A stretch of 64,000 nucleotides of DNA from Pseudomonas kermanshahensis (GTDB taxonomy: Bacteria; Pseudomonadota; Gammaproteobacteria; Pseudomonadales; Pseudomonadaceae), in assembly GCF_014269205.2 (NCBI RefSeq), contig NZ_JABWRY020000001.1, positions 4,340,001-4,404,000 of the forward strand. The letters run 5' to 3'. The notes below the pieces were generated by a model. It was not told where the DNA came from, did not search any database, and worked only from the letters and a program-made list of their open reading frames with translations. Below, one piece after another: positions 1 through 9,653 of the stretch (the first letter of the stretch is position 1; every line of letters begins with the position of its first letter). The position numbers were made by a program, and so were the translations under genes.

Positions 1-1
1 C

Positions 2-640
2 AGTTGCCGCGGCCAGGTGGTCGGCAGCCTGCGCCTGGGCACCGTGCCGCTGGCCAGCTTCAACCCGATGCAATTGCTGCTGCCGCTGCGCGAAAAATAC
101 CCCGAGCTGCACTTCCAGATCAGCTCGCACAGCACCGAGCAGATCATGGATAGCCTGAGCCGCAACCAGCTCGACCTGGGCATCTGCTACCTCGACCAAG
201 TCAATGCCAGCTTCTTCGAAGTGATCGAGCTGGGCACCACCACCATGGGCCTGCTGCACGATACCCGCCACTTCCAGTTCCAGGCCGACACCCTGCGTTG
301 GGAAGACCTCGGCGAGATTCCACTGGGTTTGCTGAGCAAAGGCATGCACTACCGTCAATCGCTGGACCTGAGCTTCCGCAGCCGCAGCCTGGAACCCAAC
401 GCCGTGCTGGAAAGCGACTCGAGCTTCCAGCTGATCCAGGCCATCAGCACCGGCGTGTGCTGCGCGATCATGCCACTGGATTGCGGGTTGGAAGACTTGA
501 GCGAGCACATGCGCATCCTGCCTATCGTCGACGCCAGCATCCACAGCCCGGTGGGCCTGCTGCTGCGCCGCAGCGAGCCGCGTTCGGCGATTGCCGAGCA
601 GTGCTTTGACGAGGCGCGCGCGCTGTTTCAACCTTCCTGA
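2..640 (+). CDS. LysR-family transcriptional regulator, 3' part only
   Basis: The reading frame is open from the window edge, so the N-terminal helix-turn-helix lies outside. What remains (about 212 residues) looks like the effector-binding domain of LysR-type regulators: it opens with the usual GxLRLGTVP strand, contains the alternating alpha/beta pattern and ends with a LLLRR-type strand. Target genes cannot be told from here. It converges on the AraC-type gene that follows, and the two coding regions overlap by 13 bases at their 3' ends. Confidence 0.85.
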   Translation, partial: SCRGQVVGSLRLGTVPLASFNPMQLLLPLREKYPELHFQISSHSTEQIMDSLSRNQLDLGICYLDQVNASFFEVIELGTTTMGLLHDTRHFQFQADTLRWEDLGEIPLGLLSKGMHYRQSLDLSFRSRSLEPNAVLESDSSFQLIQAISTGVCCAIMPLDCGLEDLSEHMRILPIVDASIHSPVGLLLRRSEPRSAIAEQCFDEARALFQPS

Positions 641-1410
641 GCGGCCGTCGCCTGGCGGTACTGGCGCGGGGTGAAGCCGGTCAGTTGCTTGAACTGGCGG
701 CTGAAGGCGCTGTGGTCGGTGTAGCCGCACTGCATCGCCACCTCGGTGATTGGCAAGTCGCTGTGCAGCAAGCGATGGGCATGCTCCAGCCGCGCCTTGT
801 GGATCATCTGCCGTGGCGTGAGGTGGAACACCCGCTTGCAATAGCGCTCCAGCTGCGCCACGGAAATACCCGCGATGCGGGTCAGTTCGCCCATGCTGAT
901 GGGTTGATGAAAATGCCGACGAATGTGCTCATCCACGGCTGCCAGGCGCTGGTAAGCGGGGTGGGTGTCGGCGGCTGACTGCAGGTCGACCGAGATGCCC
1001 ACCAGGCCGATGATTGCGCCGTCGGGGTTGAGTAAAGGCCGCTTGTGGGTCAGGCACCAACCCGGTTCGCGGCTGCCGTACAGGTGCAGTTCGAGCTGGT
1101 CTTGCAACACCAGGCCATCCTTGAGTACGCGACGGTCCTGCTCGGTGTAGCCGGGGCCCAGTTGTGCCGGGAAGACCTCGGCGCTGGTCTTGCCCAGCAA
1201 GGGCTGCAAACGCTTGAGGCCGCAGCGCTGGACCAGGGTGTTGTTGGCCAGCACGTAGCGGGCGTCGGCGTCCTTGATGAAGATCGCGGCGTTGGGGATC
1301 GCGTCGAGGATCGGCAGCAGCAGGGAGACCCCGGCGAGCAGGGCCTCCAGGGTGGCGGGGCGGTGCTGGTCCAAGGACTGGTACAGGGTTGCCAGGGAAG
1401 GGGCGCTCAT
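628..1410 (-). CDS. AraC-family regulator with N-terminal PAS domain, probable hydroxyproline cluster regulator
   Basis: This 260-residue protein has a PAS sensor region (about residues 30-140, with the typical IPNAAIFIKDADARYVLANN and GIIGLVGISVDL-like strands) followed by an AraC-type double helix-turn-helix (about 160-255, ending with the signature region around YTDHSAFSRQFKQLTGFTP). It is divergent from the permease that begins the hydroxyproline genes, separated by about 360 bases containing a REP palindrome, so it is the likely activator of that operon. The role is inferred from position; the PAS ligand is unknown. Confidence 0.85.
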   Translation of the reverse strand: MSAPSLATLYQSLDQHRPATLEALLAGVSLLLPILDAIPNAAIFIKDADARYVLANNTLVQRCGLKRLQPLLGKTSAEVFPAQLGPGYTEQDRRVLKDGLVLQDQLELHLYGSREPGWCLTHKRPLLNPDGAIIGLVGISVDLQSAADTHPAYQRLAAVDEHIRRHFHQPISMGELTRIAGISVAQLERYCKRVFHLTPRQMIHKARLEHAHRLLHSDLPITEVAMQCGYTDHSAFSRQFKQLTGFTPRQYRQATAAQEG

Positions 1411-1435
1411 CGGGTTGATCTCTAATGGCTTTACT

Positions 1436-1512
1436 GGCCTCTTCGCAGCACAAGGCTGCTCCTACAGGAACCGCACTGCCTTGTAGGAGCAGCCTTGTGC
1501 TGCGAAGAGGCC
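1436..1512. repeat. REP-type palindrome, two 31-base arms
   Basis: Two perfectly complementary arms of 31 bases (1436-1466 and 1482-1512) surround a 15-base loop. The arm core reads GCAGCACAAGGCTGCTCC, one of the Pseudomonas REP classes found several times in this window. It lies between the AraC gene start and the permease gene, closer to the regulator. Confidence 0.9.
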
Positions 1513-1769
1513 GGCACTGGCACTGTATCTCCCAAGCCCTTATGCGGTATGGCTTTCAGCCTATCCACGAGCCCACCACCCCGCCACTACTTTTCTGCAA
1601 CTGTGCCGATTTCGTCATCCACCCTGCAGAAAACCATCAAGAACCGATGCCCAGATCGGTCCACTCTATGCCCCACACAAGCCGCCCAATACCTACAAGA
1701 GCGCGGCCCAAAAAGCCGCACCTCGTGACATCAGACCTGCCTATCCAAAACCTACAAAAAGGCGTACCC
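1513..1769 (+). promoter_or_regulatory. Probable promoter and leader region of the hydroxyproline operon
   Basis: About 260 bases with no convincing gene. The base composition is lower in GC than the flanking genes, as expected for a regulatory region between a divergent regulator and its operon. I could not identify a specific sigma-70 box or AraC operator by eye. Confidence 0.4.
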
Positions 1770-3386
1770 ATGTCAGGCAAATTCAAAAAACAGCTCTCAT
1801 TGCTCGACCTCACCTTCATCGGCCTAGGCGCCATCTTCGGCTCTGGCTGGCTGTTCGCCGCCAGCCACGTCTCGGCCATCGCTGGCCCCGCCGGTATTTT
1901 GTCCTGGTTCCTCGGCGGTTTCGCCGTGCTGTTGCTGGGTATCGTCTACTGCGAGCTCGGCGCCGCCCTGCCCCGCGCCGGTGGCGTAGTGCGCTACCCG
2001 GTGTACTCCCACGGCCCGCTGCTTGGTTACCTGATGGGCTTCATCACGCTGATCGCGTTTTCCAGCCTGATCGCCATCGAAGTGGTCGCGTCACGGCAAT
2101 ACGCCGCGGCCTGGTTCCCCGAGTTGACCAAGGCCGGGTCCAGTGACCCGAGCGTGCTCGGCTGGCTGGTGCAGTTCGCGCTGCTGGGGCTGTTCTTTCT
2201 GCTCAACTACCGCAGCGTCAAGACCTTCGCCAAAGCCAACAACCTGGTCAGCGTATTCAAGTTCATCGTGCCGTTGCTGGTGATCGGCGTGCTGTTCACC
2301 TTCTTCAAACCGGCAAACTTCGAGGTACAGGGCTTTGCGCCATTCGGCCTGTCCGGTGTGGAAATGGCCGTCTCGGCGGGTGGCATCATCTTCGCCTACC
2401 TGGGGCTGACACCGATCATTTCGGTAGCCAGTGAAGTGAAGAACCCGCAGCGCACCATTCCCATCGCGCTGATCCTGTCGGTGCTGTTGTCCACCGCGAT
2501 CTACGCCCTGCTGCAACTGGCCTTCCTCGGCAGCGTGCCAACCGAAATGCTGGCCAACGGCTGGGCCGGTGTGACCAAGGAACTCGCCCTGCCTTACCGC
2601 GACATCGCCCTGGCCTTGGGCGTGGGCTGGCTGGCCTACCTGGTGGTGGCCGACGCGGTCATCTCGCCAAGCGGTTGCGGCAACATCTACATGAACGCCA
2701 CCCCGCGGGTGATCTATGGCTGGGCGCAGACCGGGACCTTCTTCAAAGTCTTCACCCGCATCGACGAGCAGTCCGGCATCCCCCGCCCGGCGCTGTGGCT
2801 GACCTTTGCCCTGTCGGTGTTCTGGACCCTGCCGTTCCCGTCCTGGGAAGCGCTGATCAACGTGGTCTCGGCGGCACTGGTACTGAGCTATGCCGTGGCC
2901 CCGGTCACCGTCGCCGCGCTGCGCCGCAACGCACCCGACATGCCGCGCCCGTTCCGCGTCAAGGGCATGAGCGTGCTCGGCCCGCTGTCGTTCATCATCG
3001 CCGCGCTGATCGTCTACTGGTCTGGCTGGAACACCGTGTCGTGGCTGTTGGCCCTGCAAATCGTGATGTTCGTGCTTTACCTGCTGTGCGCCCGCTTCGT
3101 GCCAACCCAGCACCTGTCCATCGGCCAGCAAGTGCGTTCGTCGGCCTGGCTGATCGGTTTCTACGCCGTGACCATTCTGCTGTCCTGGCTGGGCAGCTTC
3201 GGCGGCCTGGGCGTGATCGGCCACCCATTCGACACCGTGGTCGTGGCCGCCTGTGCCCTGGGCATCTACTACTGGGGCGCCGCGACCGGCGTGCCGGCGC
3301 ACCTGGTGCGCCTGGATGGCGAAGACGAGAGCGAAGCCACCGCCGACACACACCTGGGCCACCGCCCTGCCGCTGTCGCCTCCTGA
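1770..3386 (+). CDS. APC-superfamily amino acid permease, probable hydroxyproline uptake
   Basis: The protein has 538 residues from the ATG chosen here. It begins [20 protein letters not shown], the usual first helix of amino acid-polyamine-organocation permeases, with the glycine-rich [10 protein letters not shown] substrate loop, and has roughly 12 hydrophobic segments. A longer open frame extends upstream but crosses the REP and has no family similarity, so the internal ATG is preferred. It is the first gene of the hydroxyproline group and ends 28 bases before the epimerase, so uptake of 4-hydroxyproline is a reasonable inference, not shown by the sequence itself. Confidence 0.85.
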   Translation: MSGKFKKQLSLLDLTFIGLGAIFGSGWLFAASHVSAIAGPAGILSWFLGGFAVLLLGIVYCELGAALPRAGGVVRYPVYSHGPLLGYLMGFITLIAFSSLIAIEVVASRQYAAAWFPELTKAGSSDPSVLGWLVQFALLGLFFLLNYRSVKTFAKANNLVSVFKFIVPLLVIGVLFTFFKPANFEVQGFAPFGLSGVEMAVSAGGIIFAYLGLTPIISVASEVKNPQRTIPIALILSVLLSTAIYALLQLAFLGSVPTEMLANGWAGVTKELALPYRDIALALGVGWLAYLVVADAVISPSGCGNIYMNATPRVIYGWAQTGTFFKVFTRIDEQSGIPRPALWLTFALSVFWTLPFPSWEALINVVSAALVLSYAVAPVTVAALRRNAPDMPRPFRVKGMSVLGPLSFIIAALIVYWSGWNTVSWLLALQIVMFVLYLLCARFVPTQHLSIGQQVRSSAWLIGFYAVTILLSWLGSFGGLGVIGHPFDTVVVAACALGIYYWGAATGVPAHLVRLDGEDESEATADTHLGHRPAAVAS

Positions 3387-3414
3387 CCTCGGCCACCATT
3401 CAAGGGACCTGCCC

Positions 3415-4341
3415 ATGAAACACATTCACGTCATCGACTCGCATACCGGCGGCGAACCGACCCGCCTGGTGATGAAAGGCTTCCCACCGCTCAATGGCCG
3501 CACCATGGCCGAACAGCGCGACGAACTGCGCGAACTGCACGACCCCTGGCGCCGCGCCTGCCTGCTGGAGCCTCGCGGCAACGATGTGCTGGTCGGTGCG
3601 CTGTATTGCCCACCGGTCTCGGAAGACGCCACGTGTGGGGTGATCTTCTTCAACAACGCCGGCTACCTGAACATGTGCGGCCACGGCACCATCGGCCTGA
3701 TCGCCTCGCTGCAGCACCTGGGGCTGATCGCGCCAGGCGTGCACAAGGTCGACACGCCGGTCGGCCAGGTGAGCGCCACCTTGCATGAAGACGGCGCGGT
3801 CACCGTAGGCAACGTGCCTGCCTACCGCTATCGCCAACAGGTGACGGTCGAGGTACCGGGCCATGGCGTGGTGCACGGCGATATCGCCTGGGGCGGCAAC
3901 TGGTTCTTCCTGGTGTCCGAGCATGGCCAGCGCATCGAGCTGGACAACGTCGAAGCGCTCACCGACTACACCTGGGCGATGCTCAAGGCCCTGGAGGCCC
4001 AGGGCATCACCGGCGAAAACGGCGAGCCGATCGACCATGTCGAGTTGTTTGCCGACGACCCCGACGCCGACAGCCGCAACTTCGTCATGTGCCCCGGCAA
4101 GGCCTACGACCGCTCCCCTTGCGGCACGGGCACCAGCGCCAAGCTGGCCTGCCTGGCCGCCGACGGCAAGCTCGGCGAAGGCCAGACCTGGGTCCAGGCG
4201 AGCATCACCGGCAGCCAGTTCCAGGGCCGCTACCAGCGCGAGGGCGAGCGCATTCGCCCGTTCATCACCGGCCGCGCCTACATGACTGCCGACAGCACCC
4301 TGCTGATCGACGAACAGGATCCTTTCGCCTGGGGCATCTGA
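3415..4341 (+). CDS. lhpA: 4-hydroxyproline 2-epimerase (proline racemase family)
   Basis: This 308-residue cytosolic enzyme interconverts trans-4-hydroxy-L-proline and cis-4-hydroxy-D-proline without a cofactor. Both catalytic cysteines of the family are present: Cys88 in MCGHGTIG and Cys236 in [10 protein letters not shown]. The N-terminus [17 protein letters not shown] is the standard family start, which settles the ATG. The neighbours encode the next three steps of D-hydroxyproline breakdown, which favours hydroxyproline epimerase over proline racemase. Confidence 0.95.
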   Translation: MKHIHVIDSHTGGEPTRLVMKGFPPLNGRTMAEQRDELRELHDPWRRACLLEPRGNDVLVGALYCPPVSEDATCGVIFFNNAGYLNMCGHGTIGLIASLQHLGLIAPGVHKVDTPVGQVSATLHEDGAVTVGNVPAYRYRQQVTVEVPGHGVVHGDIAWGGNWFFLVSEHGQRIELDNVEALTDYTWAMLKALEAQGITGENGEPIDHVELFADDPDADSRNFVMCPGKAYDRSPCGTGTSAKLACLAADGKLGEGQTWVQASITGSQFQGRYQREGERIRPFITGRAYMTADSTLLIDEQDPFAWGI

Positions 4342-4397
4342 CCTGCCTAGGCCTTTTTATTCGCAACCCAGACTGAATACTGCAAGGAGTGACACCC

Positions 4398-5345
4398 ATG
4401 AGCGACAACATCTTCACCGGCTGCATGCCTGCCCTGATGACCCCCTGCACCGCCGCGCGCAAACCGGACTTCGATGCCCTGGTACGCAAAGGCCGCGAGC
4501 TGATCGAAGCCGGCATGAGCGCCGTGGTGTACTGCGGCTCGATGGGCGACTGGCCGCTGTTGACCGAGGCCGAGCGCCAGGAAGGCGTGGCGCGCCTGGT
4601 GGCTGCCGGCATCCCGACCATCGTCGGTACCGGCGCGGTGAATACCCGTGAAGCGGTTTCCCACGCGGCCCATGCCGCCGAAGTTGGCGCGGCCGGCCTG
4701 ATGGTGATCCCGCGTGTGCTGTCCCGCGGCGCTTCGTTGATCGCCCAGAAGCACCACTTCTCGGCCATCCTGGCCGCCGCGCCGAAACTGCCGGCAGTCA
4801 TCTACAACAGCCCCTACTACGGCTTTGCCACCCGCGCCGACCTGTTCTTCGAACTGCGCCGCGAATACCCGAACCTGATCGGCTTCAAGGAATTTGGCGG
4901 TGGCGCCGACCTGCGCTACGCCGCCGAGCACATCACCTCCAAGGACGATGACGTGACCCTGATGGTCGGCGTCGACACCCAAGTGGTGCATGGCTTCGTC
5001 AACTGCAATGCCACCGGTGCCATCACCGGCATCGGCAACGCACTGCCCCGTGAAGTGCTGCAACTGGTGAGCCTGAGCAAGCAGGCTGCCAAAGGTGATG
5101 CCAAGGCCCGGCGCCTGGCCCGTGAACTGGAAGCGGCGCTGGCGGTGTTGTCGTCGTTCGATGAAGGCTGCGACCTGGTGCTGTATTACAAGCACCTGAT
5201 GGTGCTCAACGGCGACCGCGAGTACAGCCTGCACTTCAACGAGACCGACGCCCTGACCGATGCCCAGCGCAACTACGCCGAACAGCAATACGCGCTGTTC
5301 CGCCAGTGGTACGCCAACTGGTCGGCCGAGCAAAACGTCGCCTGA
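4398..5345 (+). CDS. lhpC: Delta1-pyrroline-4-hydroxy-2-carboxylate deaminase (DapA superfamily)
   Basis: The 315-residue protein is a class I aldolase-fold member of the dihydrodipicolinate synthase superfamily. The Schiff-base lysine is Lys164 (in LIGFKEFGG) and the conserved tyrosine is Tyr136 (in [10 protein letters not shown]). In hydroxyproline-degrading pseudomonads this subgroup deaminates and dehydrates pyrroline-4-hydroxy-2-carboxylate to alpha-ketoglutarate semialdehyde. A Shine-Dalgarno AAGGAGT sits 8 bases before the chosen ATG. Biosynthetic DapA is a separate gene at 21.3 kb, so this copy is catabolic. The assignment follows from family plus context. Confidence 0.9.
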   Translation: MSDNIFTGCMPALMTPCTAARKPDFDALVRKGRELIEAGMSAVVYCGSMGDWPLLTEAERQEGVARLVAAGIPTIVGTGAVNTREAVSHAAHAAEVGAAGLMVIPRVLSRGASLIAQKHHFSAILAAAPKLPAVIYNSPYYGFATRADLFFELRREYPNLIGFKEFGGGADLRYAAEHITSKDDDVTLMVGVDTQVVHGFVNCNATGAITGIGNALPREVLQLVSLSKQAAKGDAKARRLARELEAALAVLSSFDEGCDLVLYYKHLMVLNGDREYSLHFNETDALTDAQRNYAEQQYALFRQWYANWSAEQNVA

Positions 5346-5362
5346 TCACTGTGGGCGTAACC

Positions 5363-5444
5363 GTGGGAGCGGGCTTGCCCCGCGAACACCGGCAAAGCTG
5401 GTGCCATGCACCGCGGCCCCTTCGCGGGACAAGCCCGCTCCCAC
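5363..5444. repeat. REP-type palindrome inside the hydroxyproline gene cluster
   Basis: The arms carry GTGGGAGCGGGCTTG and its complement CAAGCCCGCTCCCAC, with a longer, imperfect loop. It separates the deaminase gene from the dehydrogenase gene within an otherwise tightly packed same-strand group. Confidence 0.85.
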
Positions 5445-5517
5445 AATGCCGCTGGGGGATCTCCCACAGGGTATGCGCTACACCCTTGCACCTGAATCCG
5501 ACTCCAAAGGAGGCTCT

Positions 5518-7095
5518 ATGCCCCTGACAGGCAACCTGCTGATTGGCCAAACGCCGGTAACCGGCAGCCGCGACGCCATCCGCGCCATCGACCCGGCCAC
5601 CGGCCAAGCGCTCGAACCCGCCTACCTCGGCGGCACCGGCGAACACGTGGCCCAGGCCTGCGCACTGGCCTGGGCGGCGTTCGATGAATACCGCGAGACC
5701 TCGCTCGAACAACGGGCACACTTTCTTGAAACCATCGCCGAACAGATCGAGGCCCTGGGCGATGCACTGATCGACCGCGCCGTCGCCGAGACGGGCCTGC
5801 CCAAGGCACGCATCCAAGGCGAACGCGGCCGCACCTGCACGCAACTGCGCACGTTCGCCCGCGTGGTACGTGCCGGCGAATGGCTGGACGTGCGGGTCGA
5901 CAATGCCCTGCCCGAGCGCCAGCCCCTGCCGCGCCCCGACCTGCGCCAGCGCCAGGTGGCCCTGGGGCCGGTAGCGGTGTTTGGCGCCAGCAACTTCCCC
6001 CTGGCCTTCTCGGTGGCCGGCGGCGACACGGCTTCGGCACTGGCCGCGGGTTGCCCGGTGGTGGTCAAGGCCCACGGCGCCCACCCTGGCACCAGCGAGC
6101 TGGTGGGCCAGGCAGTGGCGCACGCCGTGAAGCACTGTGGCCTGCCTGAAGGCGTGTTCTCGCTGTTGTACGGCGCGGGCCGTGAAGTGGGCATCGCCCT
6201 GGTCAGCGACCCGCGCATCAAGGCCGTCGGTTTTACCGGCTCGCGCAGCGGGGGCATCGCCCTGTGCCACGCCGCGCAGGCCCGCCCAGAGCCTATCCCG
6301 GTGTACGCCGAGATGAGTTCGATCAACCCGGTGTTCCTGTTTGACGCCGCCCTGCAGCGTCGCGGCGAAGCACTGGCGCAAGGGTTCGTCGCTTCGCTGA
6401 CCCAAGGCGCCGGGCAGTTCTGCACCAACCCTGGCCTGGTGATCGCCCGCCAAGGGCCGGCGCTGCAACGCTTCGTCGACGCCGCCAGCGAGCAGGTGCA
6501 ACGTGCAGCCGCACAAACCATGCTCACCCCCGGTATTTTCAGCGCTTATGAAACGGGCGTTGGCGCATTGGCCGAGAACAGCAACGCCCACGTGGCCGCC
6601 AGCGGTCAACCGGCGCAAGGCCCTAACCAGTGCCAAGCCCAGTTGTTCGTGACCCAGGCCAGCGCGTTTCTGACCGACCCGGCGCTGCAAGCCGAGGTCT
6701 TCGGCGCTGCCTCACTGGTGGTGGCGTGCGACAGCGACGCGCAGGTGCGCCAGGTGGCCGAGCACCTGGAAGGCCAACTGACCGCGACGCTACAACTGGA
6801 TGAGGCCGACATCGACAGTGCCCGCGCGCTGTTGCCGACCTTGGAACGCAAGGCCGGGCGCATCCTGGTCAACGGGTGGCCGACCGGGGTCGAGGTGTGC
6901 GATGCGATGGTCCATGGCGGGCCATTCCCGGCTACCTCCGATGCCCGCACCACGTCGGTGGGCACGGCGGCGATCCTGCGCTTCCTGCGCCCGGTGTGCT
7001 ACCAGGACTTCCCAGACGGGCTGCTGCCAGAGGCCTTGCGCCACGGCAACCCGCTGCAACTGCGCCGGTTGCTCGACGGCAAGCGGGAAGGCTGA
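5518..7095 (+). CDS. Alpha-ketoglutarate semialdehyde dehydrogenase (ALDH superfamily)
   Basis: A 525-residue NAD(P)+-dependent aldehyde dehydrogenase that oxidises 2,5-dioxopentanoate to 2-oxoglutarate, the last step of the hydroxyproline route. The catalytic cysteine is Cys302 in GQFCTNPG and the general-base glutamate is Glu265 in [10 protein letters not shown]; the cofactor loop FTGSRSGG lies before it. The length and the [17 protein letters not shown] segment match the long ketoglutarate semialdehyde dehydrogenases. A strong AAAGGAGG ribosome-binding site precedes the ATG. It starts about 70 bases after a REP and ends 3 bases before the next gene. Confidence 0.92.
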   Translation: MPLTGNLLIGQTPVTGSRDAIRAIDPATGQALEPAYLGGTGEHVAQACALAWAAFDEYRETSLEQRAHFLETIAEQIEALGDALIDRAVAETGLPKARIQGERGRTCTQLRTFARVVRAGEWLDVRVDNALPERQPLPRPDLRQRQVALGPVAVFGASNFPLAFSVAGGDTASALAAGCPVVVKAHGAHPGTSELVGQAVAHAVKHCGLPEGVFSLLYGAGREVGIALVSDPRIKAVGFTGSRSGGIALCHAAQARPEPIPVYAEMSSINPVFLFDAALQRRGEALAQGFVASLTQGAGQFCTNPGLVIARQGPALQRFVDAASEQVQRAAAQTMLTPGIFSAYETGVGALAENSNAHVAASGQPAQGPNQCQAQLFVTQASAFLTDPALQAEVFGAASLVVACDSDAQVRQVAEHLEGQLTATLQLDEADIDSARALLPTLERKAGRILVNGWPTGVEVCDAMVHGGPFPATSDARTTSVGTAAILRFLRPVCYQDFPDGLLPEALRHGNPLQLRRLLDGKREG

Positions 7096-7098
7096 ACC

Positions 7099-8355
7099 AT
7101 GGTCGAGCCGCTCAACGCTGCTGAAACTGATATCGCCGTGGTCGGCGCCGGCATCGTCGGCGTCGCCTGTGCCTTGCAGCTGGCAAGGCAAGGCCGTCGG
7201 GTGCTGCTGATCGACCGCGAGCCACCTGGCCACGGCGCCTCGTTCGGCAACGCCGGGCACCTGGCCACCGAGCAGGTGTTCCCGATTGCCGACTTGTCGA
7301 TTCTCAAACGCCTGCCCAGCATGCTGATGGACCCGATGGGCCCGCTGCGCCTGGACTGGAAGTACCTGCCCAAGGCCATGCCCTGGTTCACCCGCTTGCT
7401 GCTCAACCTGCGGCCCGCGCCGTTTCAGCGCAGCGTGGCTGGCATCCGTGCGCTGAACGAAGGCAGCCTGGCGGCCTGGCAGCGGTTGCTCGGCTCGATT
7501 GGGCGCAGCGACCTGTTCAAGGAAGAGGGGTCGTTGCTGGTGTTCGAACGCAACGAGTCGCGCCAGGCACTGGCGGCCTTGCAGGCGCGCATGCAGCAGC
7601 AGGCGGTGCCGGCAGAGTACTGGTCGGCCGACAGCGTGCGGGCAACGGCGCCTCAGCTGAGCCGCTCGATCCTGGGCGGGCTGTTTTTCCCCCGTACCGG
7701 GCATTTCATCGACCCATACCGCGTGGTCTGTGAGCTGTTCGAAGCGGCCAAGGCCAGTGGGGTTCGCTTCGTCCGGGCGCACGTCGACGGTGGGCACCTG
7801 CACGGCAGCGGCGTCAGCCTGGCCAGCGACCAAGGCACGTTCACTGCACGTCAGGTGCTGATCAGTTGCGGCGCGCAATCGGCCAAACTCACTGCGGCCC
7901 TGACCGGCAAGCGGGTGCCGCTGGACACCGAACGTGGCTACCACCTGATGTTGCCGGGTGAACATCAACGGCTGCCCTTTGCCGTCACCTCGCTGGAGCG
8001 CAAGTTCATCATGACGCCGATGGCCGACGGGTTGCGGCTGGCCGGCACGGTGGAATTCGCCGGGCTCGATGCGCCGCCTAGCATGCAACGGGCATGGCAG
8101 CTGCATCGGCTGAGCAAGGGCTTGTTCCAACAAGATCTCGATGCCGAAGGGGCGACGCCGTGGATGGGCTTGAGGCCGTCGTTGCCGGATTCATTGCCGG
8201 TGATCGACCAGGTGTGCGAGGGACGGGTGATGCTTGCGTTCGGGCATCAGCACCTGGGGTTGACCCAGGCGGCGGTGACGGCCGAATGGGTGGGGCGGCT
8301 GGCCGAACAGGAAAGAGGGCCGCAGATGGAGGCCTATCGGTTGGATCGGTTTTGA
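7099..8355 (+). CDS. FAD-dependent D-amino acid dehydrogenase, probable cis-4-hydroxy-D-proline dehydrogenase
   Basis: This 418-residue DadA-like flavoprotein has the N-terminal dinucleotide-binding motif VVGAGIVGVACALQLARQG and a GLRPSLPDSLPVIDQ-type C-terminal FAD region. In the pathway it would oxidise cis-4-hydroxy-D-proline to pyrroline-4-hydroxy-2-carboxylate, passing electrons to the respiratory chain. It follows the semialdehyde dehydrogenase by 3 bases, consistent with co-transcription. A generic D-amino acid dehydrogenase cannot be excluded by sequence alone, but the neighbours make the hydroxyproline role likely. Confidence 0.88.
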   Translation: MVEPLNAAETDIAVVGAGIVGVACALQLARQGRRVLLIDREPPGHGASFGNAGHLATEQVFPIADLSILKRLPSMLMDPMGPLRLDWKYLPKAMPWFTRLLLNLRPAPFQRSVAGIRALNEGSLAAWQRLLGSIGRSDLFKEEGSLLVFERNESRQALAALQARMQQQAVPAEYWSADSVRATAPQLSRSILGGLFFPRTGHFIDPYRVVCELFEAAKASGVRFVRAHVDGGHLHGSGVSLASDQGTFTARQVLISCGAQSAKLTAALTGKRVPLDTERGYHLMLPGEHQRLPFAVTSLERKFIMTPMADGLRLAGTVEFAGLDAPPSMQRAWQLHRLSKGLFQQDLDAEGATPWMGLRPSLPDSLPVIDQVCEGRVMLAFGHQHLGLTQAAVTAEWVGRLAEQERGPQMEAYRLDRF

Positions 8356-8363
8356 TCAGGGGC

Positions 8364-8458
8364 GGCCTCTTCGCGGGGCAAGCCCGCTCCCACAGGTACT
8401 CCGCTGGCCTTGAGGTTGGCGGTTACCTGTGGGAGCGGGCTTGCCCCGCGAAGAGGCC
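8364..8458. repeat. REP-type palindrome at the end of the hydroxyproline operon
   Basis: Arms of about 32 bases beginning GGCCTCTTCGCGGGGCAAGC and closing with the complement around GCTTGCCCCGCGAAGAGGCC. It lies between the convergent ends of the dehydrogenase and xenA, where it may also serve as a transcript end. Confidence 0.9.
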
Positions 8459-8485
8459 GGCCCAGGCTACTGAATAATCAGCAAC

Positions 8486-9577
8486 TCAGCGATAACGCTC
8501 AAGCCAGTGCGCATAAGGCGCCGGCAAGGTCCACGACGCTTTATCCACCCCCAACTCCTTGGCCGCGAAGTACGCCCAGTGCGGGTCCGCCAGGTGCGCA
8601 CGTCCTACCGACACCAGGTCGAGCTGATTGGCTTTAAGCGCGCCTTCAGCCAGCTGCGGCGTACCAAAGCCCCACGCCGACGTCACCGGCAGGCCGGCCT
8701 CGCGGCGTACGCGCTCGGCAATCGGCCCCATGAATGCCGGGCCCCACGGGATGTTCGTCTCAGGGATGGTGAAGCCGACGCTGACACTCAGCAGGTCCAG
8801 GCCACCGGCTTTGAACATCCGGGCCAACTCGATGGACTCGTCCAAGGTCTGCTCATCGCGACCGTCATATTCCAGCACACCAAAGCGGGCGGTCAGCGGC
8901 AGGTTCTCCGGCCACACCTCACGTACGGCTGCCAGGGTTTCCAGCAAGAAGCGGCTACGGTTCTCGAAGCTGCCACCGTAGGCGTCGGTACGCTGGTTGG
9001 AATGCTCGGAGAAGAAGCTTTGGCCCAGGTAACCGTGGGCAAAGTGCAGCTCGATCCACTCAAAGCCCGCCTCGCGCGCACGGCGCGCGGCATCGACGAA
9101 GTCCTGCTTGACCCGGGCAATGTCGTCCAAGGTCATTTCGCGCGGTACTTTCGGCAAGTGAGCGCCGAAGGCGATGGCCGACGGGGCGATGGTCTGCCAG
9201 CCGCGGGCGTCGTCGGCGGCGATGTGGTCGTCACCTTCCCACGGGCGGTTGGCGCTGGCCTTGCGCCCGGCATGGGCAATCTGGATGCCCGGCACTGAGC
9301 CTGCTGCTTTGATCGCCTGCACCATCGGCACGAACGCCTGGGCATGGGCGTCGCTCCAGATACCGGCGCAGCCGGGGGTAATGCGCCCTTCCGGCGCGAC
9401 TGCAGTGGCTTCGACCACCACCAGGCCGGCACCACCCCGGGCCAAGCCGGCCAGGTGGACGTGGTGCCAATCATTGACCATGCCGTCCTCGGCCATGTAC
9501 TGGCACATGGGCGGAATCGCGATGCGGTTGCGCAGGGTGACGTCTTTGAGGGTATAGGGTTCGAACAATGCGGACAT
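8486..9577 (-). CDS. xenA: Xenobiotic reductase A, Old Yellow Enzyme family
   Basis: The 363-residue protein is almost the same as the characterised XenA of P. putida, starting MSALFEPYTLKDVTLRNRIA. It is an FMN-dependent NAD(P)H:enone reductase acting on alpha,beta-unsaturated carbonyls and nitro compounds. Cys25, which tunes the flavin in this subclass, is in IPPMCQYMAEDG, and the substrate-anion site HFAHGYLGQSFFSE is intact. A start six codons upstream is possible, but the internal ATG matches the known protein. It is divergent from an ArsR-type gene with a palindrome overlapping its promoter. Confidence 0.95.
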   Translation of the reverse strand: MSALFEPYTLKDVTLRNRIAIPPMCQYMAEDGMVNDWHHVHLAGLARGGAGLVVVEATAVAPEGRITPGCAGIWSDAHAQAFVPMVQAIKAAGSVPGIQIAHAGRKASANRPWEGDDHIAADDARGWQTIAPSAIAFGAHLPKVPREMTLDDIARVKQDFVDAARRAREAGFEWIELHFAHGYLGQSFFSEHSNQRTDAYGGSFENRSRFLLETLAAVREVWPENLPLTARFGVLEYDGRDEQTLDESIELARMFKAGGLDLLSVSVGFTIPETNIPWGPAFMGPIAERVRREAGLPVTSAWGFGTPQLAEGALKANQLDLVSVGRAHLADPHWAYFAAKELGVDKASWTLPAPYAHWLERYR

Positions 9578-9604
9578 GAGGGACTCCGGGTTCATCTGAA
9601 TACG

Positions 9605-9628
9605 ATAGTTCGATCATAATCGAACTAT
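9605..9628. promoter_or_regulatory. Palindromic operator between xenA and the ArsR-type gene
   Basis: A perfect inverted repeat, ATAGTTCGAT-CATA-ATCGAACTAT (10-base arms, 4-base centre). A candidate xenA promoter runs on the minus strand: -35 TTCAAT at 9636-9641 and -10 TATGAT at 9613-9618, spaced 17 bases, so a bound dimer would cover the -10. The palindrome also overlaps the first possible ATG of the regulator, arguing for the later start of that gene. Confidence 0.75.
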
Positions 9629-9653
9629 GGCAATAATTGAAAGGCCCGTTATC

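Noticed and set aside
1425..1769. N-terminal extension of the first permease
   Set aside because: It would translate through a REP palindrome and lacks similarity to the permease family; the ATG at 1770 begins the conserved sequence.
4398..5345. Second dapA or lysine-biosynthesis gene
   Set aside because: Although it is in the same superfamily, its position between hydroxyproline epimerase and semialdehyde dehydrogenase and the presence of a standard dapA at 21.3 kb indicate a catabolic deaminase.
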